Shown here in pieces: positions 6,238-7,923 of a stretch of DNA of 7,923 nucleotides (position 1 is its first letter; each line of letters begins with the position of its first letter). Origin of the DNA: an uncultured bacterium. Its GTDB lineage: Bacteria; Planctomycetota; Phycisphaerae; Phycisphaerales; UBA1924. The position numbers and the translations under genes were made by a program. Location of the stretch: positions 1 through 7,923 of the forward strand of contig CALKYH010000051.1 of NCBI GenBank assembly GCA_938003595.1, given 5' to 3'. Below the pieces are notes generated by a model. It was not told the DNA's origin, searched no databases, and saw only the letters and a list, made by a program, of their open reading frames with translations.

Positions 6238-7713
6238 ATGAGCTGCATGCGTGTGTTGGCGGGCGTCGTCGTTGTGGTGTGCGCGTTCGCGGCGCCGTCG
6301 GCGGGGCAGTGTCCGCTGGGCTATGCCTCGCCCGTGACCTACCAGGCGGGGCCGAACACGGTGGCGCTGGCCTGCACGGACTTTGATATGGATGGCGCGC
6401 TGGACCTGATCGTGGCGAACCAGTCGAATTCCACTGTCTCGGCGCTGCGGGGGCAGGGGGATGGCACGTTCGCGGCGGCGATCCACTCTCCGACGGGGTC
6501 GCTGCCGAACTCGGTCGCGATCGGGGATTGGAACAACGACGGTTTTCCCGACGTTGCGACCGCGAATGTGGGCGACAACACGGTGACCACGCTGCTGGGG
6601 AACGGGGCGGGGCAGTTCGGCGGGCTGATGACTCACCTGGTGGGCGAGGGTCCGAGCGCGTGTGTCTCGGCCGATCTGAACAACGACGGCAGCGCGGACC
6701 TGCTGGTCGCGCACCAGGCGAGCGGGTCGGTTGCGGTCCTGCTCGGCAAGGGGGACGGGGGCTTCGAGCTCCCGGCCTATTACGCGATCAGCGAGGGCGG
6801 GGCGGACAACATGGTGACGAGCGACATCGATGGCGACGGCTTCGTCGATGCGGTGCTCGCCATCGCCGGCGGGGGCGGGCTCGCCTCGATCCTCCTCGGC
6901 GACGGGAAGGGCGGGCTGGGCGCGCCGATCAATGTCGTGACGGGAGGGGTCCCCTCGTCGGTGGCCGTGGGCGATGTGAGCGGGGACGGGGTCCCGGATA
7001 TCGCGGTGACGGCGGGCGGCGTGCCGGGCGTGACGCTGCTGCTTGCGAACGGGGGCGGGGGGTATCTGTCGCCGATCCAACTGGGCGGCGGCAGCGCGCG
7101 TCGATCGCTGGTGATCGCCGACCTCAACGGCGACGGCAAGAATGACATCCTCGCGGCGGGCGGGAACGGCGCCTCGTCGTTCATGGGCAACGGCGACGGG
7201 ACATTCCGGTTCGGCAGCAGCCTGGTCGGGGGCACGAACCTGACCCGGATCGGGGTCGGCGATTTCAACGGCGACGCGAAGCCGGACTTTGCGACGGGCG
7301 ATCTGAACACTTCCAATGTCCTGGTCCGGATCGCGACGGGCCTTTCGGCGGCGATCACGGCGCAGCCGGTGAGCCAGACCGTTCTCGAGGGCGGCGTCAG
7401 CAACCTCGCGGTGTCCGCGACGGGCGCTGTGTCCTATCGGTGGCGGATGAACGGCGCGCCGCTCGTGAACGGCGGGGCGTACAGCGGCGTGGGCACCAGC
7501 ATGCTGACGGTGAGCGGCGCCGGCGCCGCGCAGGAGGGCGTATACGATGTGCAGATCGGCGCCTCGTGCGGGGCGGGGATCGTGAGCCGTGCGGTGGAGC
7601 TGATCGTTCTGAGCGCTCCGATCTGCCCGACCGATGTGAACAACGACGGATTCACGAACTTCGCCGACCTCAACCTGGTGGTGAACAGCTTCAACTTCGA
7701 GTGTCCTCGGTAG
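6238..7713 (+). CDS. Secreted FG-GAP/VCBS seven-repeat protein with Ig-like domain and half dockerin
   Basis: The protein has 491 residues. Residues 1-22 or so (MSCMRVLAGVVVVVCAFAAP...) are a signal peptide. Seven FG-GAP/VCBS-type repeats follow, at about 48-78, 96-127, 145-176, 195-227, 245-276, 294-325 and 341-368. Each starts with a Ca-binding loop such as DLNNDGSAD or DIDGDGFVD, and most end in G-x-G-x-G/T-F/L. This is the integrin-alpha type of propeller and seven units would close the ring. Residues about 374-458 look like an Ig-like (I-set) domain: QPVSQTVLEGG, the core YRWRMNG, then LTVSGAGAAQEGVYDV. The last 29 residues contain a single Cys-flanked Ca-loop unit (Cys463-PTDVNNDGFTNFADLN...-Cys489), half of the module in the three upstream genes. 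It probably acts outside the cell in adhesion or surface attachment; its ligand is unknown. It appears to have its own promoter and ends 13 bases from the convergent neighbour's stop. Confidence 0.85.
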   Translation: MSCMRVLAGVVVVVCAFAAPSAGQCPLGYASPVTYQAGPNTVALACTDFDMDGALDLIVANQSNSTVSALRGQGDGTFAAAIHSPTGSLPNSVAIGDWNNDGFPDVATANVGDNTVTTLLGNGAGQFGGLMTHLVGEGPSACVSADLNNDGSADLLVAHQASGSVAVLLGKGDGGFELPAYYAISEGGADNMVTSDIDGDGFVDAVLAIAGGGGLASILLGDGKGGLGAPINVVTGGVPSSVAVGDVSGDGVPDIAVTAGGVPGVTLLLANGGGGYLSPIQLGGGSARRSLVIADLNGDGKNDILAAGGNGASSFMGNGDGTFRFGSSLVGGTNLTRIGVGDFNGDAKPDFATGDLNTSNVLVRIATGLSAAITAQPVSQTVLEGGVSNLAVSATGAVSYRWRMNGAPLVNGGAYSGVGTSMLTVSGAGAAQEGVYDVQIGASCGAGIVSRAVELIVLSAPICPTDVNNDGFTNFADLNLVVNSFNFECPR

Positions 7714-7726
7714 CGCGACGGGGCGT

Positions 7727-7923
7727 TCAGTGGGCGCGGAACGAGGCGAACGGCGCGAGGTCGGCGATCGTGCGCGGGCCGATGCCGGGGACGCGGTCGA
7801 GGTCGTCGAGGGTGAGAAAGGGGCCGCGGGCTTCGCGGTCGGCGATGATCGCGGCGGCGCGGGCGGGGCCGATGTTGGGCAGGAGGGCGAGCTGCTCGGC
7901 GGTGGCGGCGTTGAGGTCGATGC
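7727..7923 (-). CDS. ComEA-type helix-hairpin-helix DNA-binding protein (5' part beyond window)
   Basis: The minus-strand frame enters from the right edge and stops at the TGA complementary to 7729-7727, giving 64 visible C-terminal residues. They begin IDLNAATAEQLALLPNIGPA and hold two helix-hairpin-helix motifs: LLPNIGPARAAAII and, after FLTLDDLD, RVPGIGPRTIADL. This pair, with the leading DLNxAT motif, is the signature of the ComEA domain, which binds DNA without sequence specificity and in competent bacteria serves in DNA uptake. The missing N-terminus would show whether there is a membrane anchor, as in true ComEA, or a different protein carrying the domain. Codons are mostly C-ending (CTC, GCC), as in the other minus-strand gene. 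It converges on the FG-GAP-repeat gene with no visible terminator between them. Confidence 0.9.
   Translation of the reverse strand, partial: IDLNAATAEQLALLPNIGPARAAAIIADREARGPFLTLDDLDRVPGIGPRTIADLAPFASFRAH

Noticed and set aside
1..7923. tRNA or rRNA genes, CRISPR arrays, insertion sequences, attachment sites
   Set aside because: No cloverleaf or rRNA-like sequence, no short regularly spaced repeats and no transposase or terminal inverted repeats were seen. The only repeats are the paralogous genes and their internal protein repeats.

Overview
The window is GC-rich (about 70 % by eye) and looks like part of a planctomycete chromosome, most likely from the Phycisphaerae/Phycisphaerales. Three points suggest this: a PEP-CTERM-like protein ending in a PAPG motif, hydrophobic stretch and Arg tail; repeated C-terminal modules of the form CPAD-I-(D/N)-GD...C (the dockerin-like module common in that group); and large secreted proteins of the HAF-repeat and FG-GAP/VCBS types. 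This placement is inferred from protein style, not from a marker gene.

Layout. 1-1120 (minus): most of a cytoplasmic-looking protein with a helix-turn-helix segment, cut by the left edge. 1121-1315: divergent intergenic region with a candidate promoter in each direction, a 14-bp imperfect palindrome and a leader hairpin. 1316-1951 (plus): small secreted PEP-CTERM-like protein, followed by a strong intrinsic terminator (1974-2034). 2094-3362, 3452-4711 and 4756-6018 (plus): three tandem paralogues, probably one operon. Each has a signal peptide, seven HAF-type repeats (predicted seven-bladed beta-propeller) and a Cys-flanked two-loop dockerin-like C-terminus. A terminator lies at 6058-6091 and a new promoter candidate at 6159-6186. 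6238-7713 (plus): secreted protein with seven FG-GAP/VCBS repeats, an Ig-like domain and a one-loop (half) version of the same C-terminal module. 7727-7923 (minus): C-terminal end of a ComEA-type double helix-hairpin-helix protein, convergent with the previous gene across 13 bp.

How the genes fit together. Five consecutive plus-strand genes encode exported proteins. One carries an exosortase-type sorting tail and four carry the Cys-flanked calcium-loop module, so this is a cell-surface or extracellular protein locus. No enzyme, cohesin, exosortase or transport machinery lies in the window, so ligand and anchor partner are unknown. The two minus-strand genes are probably unrelated housekeeping or regulatory genes.

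The points most worth a second look are the near absence of the tetranucleotide ACGT (three copies, with synonymous codons apparently chosen to avoid it), the mosaic relationships among the three paralogues, and the half-dockerin. No RNA genes, CRISPR arrays or insertion sequences were seen.
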